A DNA stretch of 64,000 nt, taken from assembly GCA_029717555.1 (NCBI GenBank), contig JAMDHS010000038.1:62001-126000 (forward strand), given 5' to 3'. Under the pieces are notes generated by a model. That model was not told the DNA's origin and made no database searches. It was given only the letters and a program-made list of their open reading frames with translations. Made by a program: the position numbers and the translations under genes. Shown here one piece after another: positions 22,982-33,246 of the stretch (positions are counted from its first letter, which is position 1; each line of letters opens with the position of its first letter). Source of the stretch: Peribolospora baueri (taxonomy: Eukaryota; Basidiomycota; Peribolosporomycetes; Peribolosporales; Peribolosporaceae).

Positions 22982-25796
22982 CTACTCCAGCTCGACACCC
23001 TCTGTTCCCGACCTCGCAGCAACGCTCGCAAACGTGACCGGCGGCGTCGGCGCCAACGCCAATGCGGCCGTCGAGACGGAATTGGGGCTCGGCGCCGAGA
23101 AAAGCGAAGAAGGGCTCGTCGCAAGAGAAGATCCGTCGGCAATCGCCGCGGTGGTGCTGGGGGAGGAAAGTCGGTTTGGGGAAGACTCGGTCGTTAAGGG
23201 AAAGAGCACGGGATGAGCGGAGGAGGTGGGGGAGAGGTGGGCGCGCTGCACGTTTTGGGATGGGGAGGCGAGCGATGCCTCCGCCTCCGCCGCCGTTGTT
23301 GGTGTCGTACTGCTGATGGCCGCGGTGACGGGTCCGGGTACGGCGGGGAAGGCGAAAGAAGCGCCTAGATGGGGAGACACGCTCAAGCGGGGCGAGGAAG
23401 CAGAAGTGGGGGCGGGAGCAGAAGGCGATGCGGAGGCGGCAGAGGAGAAGAATGGAAAATTGTATGCTGACGGCGTCGCCGTGGACGGCCCGGTAAGCGC
23501 AGGAATTCTTCGCGGCGACCGAGTCGGCGGCGCCACCAACGCCGCTGACGTCTCGGGGGAGAGTGGAAACGGGTGAGAATGGCGCCGCTCGGAAAGAAAG
23601 TCGTAGTTCGTCAGCGTCGGACCTCCCAGTTGACCGCCTGGACCTGCGCCAGGTCCGAAGTGGGTAGCGACCGCGCTAGAAGCCATGCTAGATGTGTTAG
23701 AAGGAAATAGATGAAAGCCGTTGGTCATGGTATCCTGGCCGCTGCCGCCTCCTCCGAAGGGCATGTTCGGTCGAATGCCGCCAGGCACAGAGGGGAGCTG
23801 AGCAGGCTTGCCGATCGGCGTCGCCCCAGGACCTCCGCTTGGGCCGTTTGGGCCACCAGGGCGAAAAGGCAGGGCAGTTCCGGGTTGGAAGGGTCGGAAA
23901 GTTTGCGATGCAGCCCCGGGGCCTCCAGGAGGCAGGAAAGGGGGCGCAGACCGTTGCGCCTGTATCGCGTTCATGTTCGCGTTCGGCGGCATCGGCGGTT
24001 GCGGCTGGAAAGGCATCGTGCCGGCCCCTGCTCTTGGCCCTCCCGGTCCCGCTGGCGGGAGCGGGGGCACAGGTGGCCGGACCTGTTGTTGTTGGTCGAC
24101 GAGGAGGTAGTGATGAGGGTACTGGGCGTGATGGTCGAAGTTTCTCAAAATCTCCTCTGGTGGCGGGTTCAACGTTCGATCCACTTCCTTCTCCAGCTCG
24201 GACACCTGTTTCTCCAGCCCCCCCACGACGTCCTTATCCAGCTTGTCCTTCCTGCTCGTCAGCTTGTCCAACTTGGTCGTGAGCGAGGCCAGTTCGTGCT
24301 CAAGTTCTGCGATCGCCTTGTCGTTCGTGCCGACGACCTCGGCGGCATCGGCGTCCGATTTGGTGAGCTCCTCCTTCACAGTGTCGAACAGCTTCTGCTT
24401 GTCGTTCTCCCGCTCCACCCACTCGTCCCGCTCCCTCTCCACCTCATCCGCCTCCTCGTCTGCCTGCTCAGCGTGGGCGCCCGCCTGTCGGATGCTCTCC
24501 TGCAACGCAAGCACCTTTTGCTTGCTCCGGTGATCCGCCCCGCTCATACGCCCGAGACTACGTTTGATGGCCTCGATCTCGGAGCGCAACGCGCTCTCCG
24601 CACGAGAGGCCGCCTTGCGAGCCTTTTTGAGCTGCGCCGTGAGCTGATTTTTAATCTCATCCAGCGCCTTCAGCTCCGCTTCGAGCGCCGTCTGACGATC
24701 AGGGAGCGAAAGAGGGGCCGGTAGTCGAGCGGGCAAAGCCGACGGCGATTGGCTCGGTGACGCTGGCATGGACCCAGGCGGGGAGGAAACCGGGGACGAG
24801 TGCGCGTGGCGGAGATCGAGCGCGAGGTGGGTCGAGACGACGCCGGGCAAATCAAATGAAGTGGTGAGCAAGGTGTCGTCTGATGTTCTTGCTGGTTCAG
24901 AATTGGGCTGCGAAGATAAGCTCGCTGGAGAGGCGAAACAGGGAACGAGAGGCAAAAATACGCACACACAGGGCATAGCCGATTGAGATCAACGTTCGTA
25001 AGACGGGCGCCGTGACGGACTCACCTCGATTGCCGTCCGTCCATATCCTGCCCGCCTCAAACATCTCTACCCCATTGCCGACCTTCATCTCCATCTCGTA
25101 TTCCCTTCCAGGAAGCAGACCGTACACGACGATGACGGCCTCGTCCGTCCCCCTCTCTCCGAGAACAACGTGTTGCCATGGCAAACCGTTGACGGTGATG
25201 CTGACACCCGACTCGAATATCTGAGCGATCCTGCTCTCCGATGAACCCCCGGCATTGTCCTTGGTGTGCTCGCTGAGGGGGGAGGAGGGAGGCGGAGGGT
25301 ATGAGTCGACGCCAAGCTCCTGTGCGGCGTCGTCGACCGCTGTGATAGACGAAGAGGCAGACTCGGATGATGGCCATCGTTCAAGCTCGTCCACAGGCCC
25401 TGCGCCGGACGATGTCGACGCTGCCGCTGCTCCTGAAATCTCTTCGTTGGCTTGACCAGCAAGCGCCTTGTTCGTGCTGTCAAAGCGGTTGAACCGGCGG
25501 TTCATTCTCGTCAGTCTCCACTTCTTTGCCGGCTTGGTGTCGGCGGTCGAAGGGGACGGCGGCTGCTGTTTTGCGGGCTGCAGGTGGTCCTTGTTGTACT
25601 GGGAGGAGGTGGTGGCTACCCTTGCCCCGGGGGCCTCGACGACGGAGCGGTAGTGCGAAGGGCAGAGGGACCACCGCAGGGTGACGCTAACCGAGGAGAC
25701 CTCTGCGACTTCAAGACGAAATGGTTGCAGATCGCGCCACGCCGGCCGTCGGAACACGCCGGGGGGAGAGGAGAAGGGGGAGGCGGGGGCGGACAT
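22982..25796 (-). CDS. Fn3-like and coiled-coil protein of unknown function
   Basis: Two exons, 25796..25025 and 24924..22982, give 904 residues; the phase closes with a GTGAGT donor and a CTCCAG acceptor. I do not recognise a named family. Seen: residues about 10-260 contain beta-type segments resembling a fibronectin type III fold (VSVTLRWSL early, then INGLPWQHVV-like and VYGLLPGREYEMEMKV), interrupted by a Ser/Pro-rich insert. Residues about 334-507 form a long charged coiled coil (for example LEAELKALDEIKNQLTAQ and LEKQVSELEKEVD). Next comes a Pro/Gly-rich stretch (about 520-720), then an Ala/Ser/Pro-rich tail. The layout recalls fungal scaffold proteins such as AcrB-like proteins, but that is only a guess. 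Start chosen at 25796, the first ATG of the open frame; the frame stays open upstream without an ATG. Confidence 0.75.
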
Positions 25797-26207
25797 GACG
25801 AGGAGAGAAGGCCAGTCAACCTGGTCAAGTCGATCGGCCCGGTCAATCAGCTGGTCAATCAGCTGGTCAGTCAGCCCGGTCGGTGAACGTCGTCGTCCGC
25901 GGTGAACGAGGTGGGCCAAGATGGTCAAGAAGGAAACCCATTGTCATCCTCGCAGCCGCACCGGATCGACGGACGTAGGCGGACATGGCGGCGAAAAGCA
26001 GAGAGACGCGCGTTCTGACCGCTCCGATCAGATCGCTTGAGCGTCGAGTCGACTTTGGCCCAGGACGGCGACGGACGGCGTGAGCACTTCTTCGTCTTAT
26101 CACCACCATCATCAGCCTCGAGCATCCCTCTCCTCTCGCCTCTTGCCCCTCTCGAATAGATATTGTCTTCGCCCGCCCGCTTGCTCGTCTGAAGGCTTTC
26201 GACCGTC
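25797..26207. promoter_or_regulatory. shared divergent promoter with a 12-bp triple repeat
   Basis: 411 bp between the start codons of the coiled-coil gene and RPN1. Three adjoining 12-mers lie at 25841-25876: GGTCAATCAGCT twice and GGTCAGTCAGCC once, 45 bp upstream of the minus-strand start codon. I saw no canonical PACE (GGTGGCAAA) element for RPN1. Confidence 0.55.
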
Positions 26208-29200
26208 ATGGCACGCGACGACGCGCAAGAGTTCGACATCAAGGTCACTTCCCAGGACCCCAAGGAGAAGGAAGAAGCGGACAAGCAGAAGGGCAAGGAT
26301 GTCAACGGCAGGGCTGAGCCCAACGGCGACGCCGCCGGCAGCAAGGGTGATAAGGACGAGAAGGAGCTGTCTGAGGAGGACCTTCAGCTCAAGAACGAGC
26401 TAGAGATGCTCGTTGACAGATTAAAGGTGGGTGGCGGGCGCAACCTTGCTGGGCCTGAGCTTGGAGGGTTGGTGTTTGTAGGCATACTCAACCTCAGGCG
26501 AGGGAAGCTGCCCGCGGATAGACCTGCGCATCTTTTGGTCATATCTCTTTCTCACTCGTGCTCGTGATTCATTTTCGTCCGCGGCTCGTCTCCACAGGAA
26601 GCGGACAATGCGCTCTACCGACCAGCGCTCGAATCACTCCGCACGCTCATCCGCACGAGCACCTCGTCCATGACCTCTGTTCCGAAGCCCCTCAAGTTCC
26701 TTCGGCCACACTATCCAGAGCTCAAGGAGATTTATGAGAGCTGGCCCGAGTCAGCTGAGAAGGTGAGTGGCGCGTAGTTCGATTGATGCGTGTTGGCCGT
26801 ATCCATGCGAATCTTCCCTAACGAGCCTTTCCTCTCTCCTCGCCATGTGGCGCGGCATAGAGCTTGTTTGCGGAGATTCTTTCCGTTTTGGCCATGACCT
26901 ACTCCGACAGCGGTCAGCGCGAGACTCTCCTCTTCCGTCTCAAGGGTGGCGCGCAAGAGGAGCCCGGTCTTTGGGGCCACGAATACATCAGGTTCGTGCG
27001 AAGCAGCGGATAAGCAGCTCATTTGGGCCTGACCAGACTCTACCCATTTTTGCTGATGTGCTCGACAAACGTTCCGCTTCCCGTCCGATCAGGCATCTCG
27101 CTGCTGAGATCGGCGAAGAGTACGCTGCGCGATTGGAAAAGGAGACGCCAGCGCCCAAGGACGACTTGATGGCGTTAGCCAAGGACATCGTCGTATTTAG
27201 CCTGAAGCACAACGCCGAGGTGGACGCGGTCGACCTGTTGCTTGACATCGAGGCCATCGACGTGCTGCCCCAGTTTGTGGACAAGGACACGTACGCTAGG
27301 GTCTGCCTTTACATGGTCAGGTGAGATACCTGACTTTGCCGACGTTCCGTCCTGCTTCCCAGCGAGCGCTCATCTCCCCCTTCTGGTGTCGGCGGCTTCT
27401 TCACCGTTCTCGTCCTTCGACCGTGCACACAGCTGCATCAACTTTCTCCTCCCCGAAGACGACGTGGCCTTCTTGCGCACGGCGCACGAGATCTATAGGA
27501 AATTCGACCGCTTTCCGGAGGCGCTCACTCTGGCTATCCGACTTGGCGATCCGGAACTCATCCGCGCGGACTTTGAGGCGCCCATCAACCCGTGAGTACC
27601 CTTTTCAAAACTCTCTTGTCGTTCGCAACTAGACGAACCGTCTCCCATATTCACATCGTTATCCTGCTTCATGTCGCGTATTCAGAGTCATGAAGAAGCA
27701 GCTCGCCTTCCAACTGGCTCGATCCCAGGTGCCGATCGAGTGGATTCAGGACGCGGAGCATCCGATTGAGGACTACGAGCTCCTGGACTGCCTCTACAAC
27801 TCGCACCTCTCCGGTCACTTCCATGAGTTCGGAAAGGAGCTCAGTGTTGAAGAGCCCAGGTCTCTTGAGGACACCTACAAGAGCCACTTGGAGAACACTC
27901 GTGAGTACGTTGCTGTGGACGCCCTCCGAAGGCCTTCCATCTTTTTGGCTGGCGCTCACCATACCCTCCCATGGCGAGCAGGAACGCAACTCTCTACGAC
28001 TGTCGACTCGGCGCGAGGCAACCTGGCCTCCACCTTCGTCAACGCGTTCGTCAACGCCGGCTTTGGCAACGACAAGCTCATGGTTGGCGCCGAGGAAGGA
28101 AACAGCTGGATCTACAAAAACAAGGAGCACGGCATGTTGAGCGCCGCCGCCTCACTCGGTCTGAGCTTGCTCTGGGACGTCGATGTGGGGTTGAGCCACA
28201 TTGACAAGTACACCTATTCGAGCGACGAGTACATCAAGGTAAGTGATCACGTCGAACAGCTTCAGTTGTCTCTCGTTTCTCCCACAAGGTACTGACATGT
28301 CCAACGTCTCGGCTACTCCCGTTGAATTCGCAGGCTGGTGCGCTCATGGCGCAGGGCATCTTGCACTCGGGCCTGCGAACAGAGACGGACGCGGCGCTGG
28401 CTCTGCTTTCCGAACATACCGAAAGCAAGAGCGTGCCATTAAAGGTCTCCGCCATTGTTGGGTCAGTTGATGTGGCCCTTTCCTCGTCCAAATCCCTGAC
28501 TTGTAGGTGGTTTGCTTACTTTACCGGCCTTCCATTGTCTCAAACCGCTCTCTCGTCTCGTCAGTATTGGCATCGCGTACGCCGGATCGTGCCGAGAAGA
28601 CATTGCCGCACTCCTGCTGCCTCTCGTCAGCGATGTCACGGTTTCAATGGAGGTGGCGGCGGTTACTTCTTTGATGCTCGGTTTCATCTTCGTGGGATCC
28701 ATGCACGGCGAGATCACCGAGACGATCCTGCAGACGATGATGGAGCGCGCTATGGAGAAGGAGCCTTGTCAGCTCGACGACAAGTGGGCGCGCTTCATGG
28801 GTCTCGGTCTCTCTCTGCTTTACCTCGGCAAGCAGGACAAAAGCGACGCCGTGCTCGAGGCGCTCAAAGCCATCGACCATCCCATTTCCCGGCAAACTAG
28901 CCTGCTCGTCAACATGGTCTCGTTCGCCGGTACGGGCAACGTGCTCAAGGTGCAGGCTATGCTACATGAGTGCACGGAGCACATCGACCCGGAGAAGGAG
29001 AAGGACTTGCATCAGGCTTTTGCCGTCCTCGGCATTGCGCTCGTCACGATGGGCGAGGACGTTGGCGCTGACATGGCCTTGCGGCAGATGAATCACTTGG
29101 TGAGCGCTCGTGCCTTCGTCTCACGACAGAATTATTATGGTCATTCGGAAAGCTGATTGCGTGTCTCTTTCCATTCCTGCGTCTGTCTTTGTGTGACACA

Positions 29201-30199
29201 GATGCATTACGGCGAGCCCATCATCCGCAAATCCGTCCCCCTCGCGCTTGGCCTCGCGAGCGCCTCAAACCCACAACTGACGCTCCTCGACACGTTGTCC
29301 AAATATTCGCACGACAACGACCTTGAAGTGGCGCTCAACGCCATCTTCGCCATGGGCATCGTCGGCGCCGGTACCAACAACGCTCGCTTGGCGCAGATGC
29401 TCAGGCAGCTTGCTGGCTACTACCACAAAGAGCCGGACTGCTTGTTTATGGTTCGGATCGCCCAGGTGGGTCATTCATTTTCCTTCGCTGTTCTGCCGCA
29501 CCCGTATGTGGATGACTGAAAGGCCAAACTCCCCGGATACCATCAACTTGGTTCCTTACTCGATCGCAGGGTCTCGTGCACATGGGCAAGGGCACGATCA
29601 GCATTAACCCCTTCCACACGGACCGTTCCATCATGTCGAGGACGGCGTTGGCTGGGCTGCTTGCCACGTTTGTCGCGTTCACTGACGCGAAGGCTTGTGA
29701 GTTTGCTTTACCGAGCACCGTCACTCGCGCCGTCGGATGAAATAGTGTCTATTATCCTCTGCTGACCGTGAAATCCTGTCTCTTTCGTTCATCTCTCCAG
29801 TCATCCTGGACAAGTCGCACTGGATGCTGTACTTCCTCGTCACCGCCATGTTCCCTCGCTTCCTCATCACCCTCGACGAGGACCTCAAGCCTTTGCCCGT
29901 CACCGTTCGAGTCGGCCAGGTAAGTCGTTCCGCCACACGGTGTTCGCTATAGCCCATCACTCTGACTTTTGCCTTGGTCCCCCTCTGCAATGTCCTAGGC
30001 TGTCGACGTGGTAGGCCAGGCAGGCAAGCCTCGTACCATCTCCGGCTTCCAAACCCACACCACGCCCGTCCGACTAGGCACGACGGAGCGAGCGGAGCTG
30101 GGGACGGATGAGTACATCTCGTACAGTCCGGTGCTGGAGAACTTGGTGATCTTGAGGAAGAACCCGGGGTATGAGAAGGAGGATCGAATGGAGGTTTGA
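26208..30199 (+). CDS. RPN1: 26S proteasome regulatory subunit RPN1 (PSMD2)
   Basis: Largest base subunit of the 19S regulatory particle; it binds ubiquitin-like shuttle factors and Ubp6. Exons: 26208..26426, 26598..26762, 26861..26991, 27093..27320, 27433..27591, 27686..27900, 27982..28238, 28334..28461, 28565..29099, 29202..29465, 29570..29696, 29801..29919, 29999..30199; total 915 residues. Seen: [85 protein letters not shown], then proteasome/cyclosome repeats ([29 protein letters not shown]), [35 protein letters not shown], and the C-terminal [16 protein letters not shown]. The N-terminal 60 residues are charged and Lys/Glu-rich. All introns are GT-AG. Divergent from the coiled-coil gene. 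Confidence 0.96.
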
Positions 30200-30849
30200 A
30201 TTGATGCAGCGGGCGGAGGCGAATGGGAGGGGTGGACAAAAGGGCGACGAGGAGAGGAGGAGGACGAAAGAGAGATGCGTGCCATGTAATGTATTAAGCC
30301 GTGCTTAGCTCGTGAGACTGCTCGCTCGTCGTGCCCACGAGCCGGGCCGGCCGTGGGACGGGAAGTCGCGAGGGCGGTGTGGACCTTCGTCGCGCAGAAG
30401 CAAGTCGAGTGCCGACGACGCGGCCACGTCTACAACGTGTATAGGAAGCAGCAGACCTCGTCGTGTCCACGCCCCGACAGTATTCATTCCATCATCATCC
30501 ATCCATCACCCCGCTGGCTCTTTGTGCCGTCTATCTGGTCTGTCTGTCTTGTCTGACCATCCCTCCCTCCTTCTCCCAGCGAGCCAGCCTGGCTTGTTGG
30601 TTTCTGTTACAATGCCCGCCTAACTCCGACGACTACCCTCTCCCAACATACTCGCTGGTGGCTGTCTCTCGTTGAACCCCATTGGTTTACTCTACGTCTC
30701 ACGGGTCTCGTGTATATATACGGGCCTCTTTCGCCCTGCTCCGAAGAAGGAAACCAGAGATCTCCCTCGCGTTAACACCGGGCACGTAAACGCGAGCTTG
30801 AGTCACAAAGAAAAGAATGAAAGCTCCTCTCGTGTGATTTCCTTGATCG
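30200..30849. other. RPN1 / methyltransferase interval with TATA box
   Basis: 650 bp after the RPN1 stop. No gene is supported; short frames (30353-30556 and others) have no motif. I looked here for the missing N-terminal half of the methyltransferase and found nothing resembling it. Confidence 0.45.
30713..30720 (+). promoter_or_regulatory. TATA box (TATATATA)
   Basis: Perfect TATATATA 130 bp upstream of the proposed ATG at 30850 of the methyltransferase gene. It is one of few clear TATA boxes in the window and suggests regulated rather than constitutive transcription. Confidence 0.55.
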
Positions 30850-32321
30850 ATGCGCCGTAAAATGAAAGCGATTGATGGACGGTCCGCCTTGCTCGTCTCA
30901 CCACGACATCAGTCCTCGATGTCGGGACAGGTACCGGCATATGGGCCATTGAGATGGCGAGTTTCGTTTGTGCTTCAGCTATCTCATCGTACGCGTTCCA
31001 CCACGCGTCCCGCTCTTCACATGCGCTCGCTCACCGCCCGCTCGTGCGCGTCTTCGTTTCCTGGCCAGGCGCTCGAGTTTCCGTTCACAGAGGTGACCGG
31101 CATGGACGTGGTGCCGATTCAGCCTCGTGACGTGCCACCGAACGTCATGTTCGAGATCGACGACCTGAACAAGTCTTGGTTGGTGAGCGTTCCTTCCCTC
31201 GGCCGTTGTGCGACCGTGGCCGTATGGTATGGCATGGTATAGTCTCCCGATTTCCAGATCTCCCCAAGCCGACGATTCGCTTCTTTATTCTGTCCGCAGG
31301 CGAGAGAATACGAACGGTACGACCTCGTACATTCTCGTGCCGTCTCGTGAGTCCACATCGCCGTCCTCTTCTTGCCGCGTCGTCCCAATATCTTCAGCAG
31401 CTGAGAGCGGGTACGACGGCCTGCCCTTCCTGTCTCAAGCGCGGGCGTCAAGGATTGGTCCGCGTATGTTCCCGGTCTCGTCTCCTCCATAGTTCCTGGC
31501 GGCCCTCGAGGGTTGGGAGTTTATCACCGTCCAAGAAGGTGACACTCCGACCCTACTCCGCTGGGCTGAGCTCTTCCGGAGGCTCGCCGAGTCGAAAGGA
31601 GCCACGACGTTGGGCGTGAGTGTCAACGATCATTTGACGCCTGCCCGGCCACAGCGCCGCTCAGAGCGCAACGTCCTCTTCCTCCACCCTTTGACAGGGC
31701 CCGATACTCCTTCCACTGCTACAAGAGCATCCCGACCTGTACGACATGGGATATGAGCTCATCGAGATGGCCATCGGCCCACGCAAGGACGGTGAGTGTG
31801 GGAGTTTTTGCCCGATCAAAGGAGGTACCGATGTCGCCCCCTCGTCGTCTCTGCCTCGGTCGTAGATCCGGTCCTCAACCAGGCGGGAATATGGGGGACT
31901 AAGGACTTTGAGGACCTGATCCCCCTCGTCAGGTGAGTTGAGTGAGCCGGGTTTTTTCCCGTTCTGCCATCGCTCGACGCTGAGATCTCGGCAACTCTAT
32001 CGATCGTCACGTCGCTCTGCACCCTTCCCACCCTCAGACCGCTCCTTGTCGACGATGGCTGCGGCGACGCGTAGTAAGTTCCTCGGGCATTTTTTTCCCT
32101 TTAGTCCAGAACGCGGAGCGCATGGGGTGCACAGCCAAACGCAGCCCCTTCCCCACCTCCCGTCACGCACCTATCTACACCCTACACGCTCCTTGTTCGT
32201 TACCGTACGTACGTACCATGCCAGCATCGCCACCTTTCTCGCGCAAGTGCGAAGGGAGATGTGGGATCGTAACAATAAGTCCCTCACGCTGCTGTACGCT
32301 TGGGTCCGCAAGAAGCACTAG
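30850..32321 (+). CDS. LaeA/UMTA-type SAM-dependent methyltransferase, N-terminus missing, one frame break
   Basis: Resembles the LaeA-like fungal methyltransferase group. The clear part starts at motif I, LDVGTGTGIWAIEMA, then EVTGMDVVPIQP, DDLNKSWL, AREYERYDLVHSRAV, GVKDWSAYV, ALEGWEFITVQEGD, GYELIEMAIGPRKD and ends VRREMWDRNNKSLTLLY. Segments: 30913..30965, 31069..31182, 31300..31346, 31440..31615, 31698..31791, 31866..31932, 32038..32073, 32225..32321. A minimal start is the ATG at 30850 spliced to 30913 (intron 30857..30912), giving Met-Arg-Leu before motif I; the 60-80 residues normally preceding motif I are absent. Between SAYVPGLVSS and FLAALEGWEF (31489-31492) the frame shifts by one surplus base. 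It may be a decaying pseudogene or a miscalled sequence. Function as a secondary-metabolism regulator is family knowledge only. Confidence 0.6.
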
Positions 32322-32450
32322 TCGGCGGCGGCGGTGTGAGGAGCATTCGCTTCGACGCTCTCCCTCCACATCCTAGCGCAGAACCCTTGCCGAACAAACG
32401 GCGTCGTATCCCTCCGCGTCGGTCTTTGCCTGTGTCTCCAGATCCGCCCC

Positions 32451-32482
<32 letters not shown>

Positions 32483-33246
32483 CCATTTCATCCCAACCCA
32501 CGGTGTTTCTCCTTCCCAAGGGCTTTGATTATGACCTTTTTATTTTTCTCCTCCTTTTTCTTCTTGATCCTTTAGTCGTCGTGCGCTCGTTTCGTCTTCC
32601 TTCTTTCGCCCTTTTTTTTGTTTTTGTTTTTTTTTGTTTTGCTTGTTTTTACGTTGAGAAATCGTCACCAGAAGATTAAGATCTGCTTATGCGCGCCGCG
32701 CCGTTCCTTTTCGATCCTTTCCGCCCGAGCGATCCTTCCTCTCCCGGCACATGCTAGCCCGTTCGTTCGATCCCGCTGTGCTGGTCTGGTCCGGTCCTGG
32801 GCGAGCGGATGGTATGACATGCGCTGAATACTCGTCCAGCGTGCGGGGTGCGGCGTGCTGGCACGGCGAGGGAGGAGGATGGATGGATGGATGGAAGTAG
32901 GAGGTTTCTCCTCGTCCGTTCGTTCGCCTTCGTTCGACCTGACCTGACATGGCCTAACATGATATGGCCTGACTGAATAGTGTTCGTTTTTTTTTTTTTT
33001 TTTTACCATCTGGCGAGAGGAAGTGTGTGTGCGTGCTGCGAACCGGCTTTCCTAGTCCAGTCGAGCCCAGCTCCGCCCAGCCCAGTCCAGTTGAGTCCAG
33101 CCCAGTGACCTAGGAGATCGATTTTCGAAAGAGCGTCTCGTCTTTGCATGGCTGACGATGTATGGGATAGAAAGAAAAATAAAAGTGCTTGCAGCTAGCG
33201 CAAAGGCGACGAATTCGACGACTGGACCGATGTGGATTCCGCGTAA
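32322..33246. other. convergent spacer, homopolymers and simple repeats
   Basis: 925 bp between two stop codons. It contains C12 followed directly by T24 (32447-32482), further T runs (32609-32639, 32989-33004), a GGATGGAT-type run (32875-32895) and degenerate GTCCAG/CCCAG units (33054-33107). No gene seen. Confidence 0.55.

Noticed and set aside
23711-24724. A 337-codon plus-strand frame opposite the coiled-coil gene
   Set aside because: It is the shadow of the minus-strand coiled coil; the Leu/His-rich translation mirrors its codons.
32447-32482. C12-T24 run as a retroposon poly(A) tail
   Set aside because: No element body, target-site duplication or coding remnant is visible beside it.
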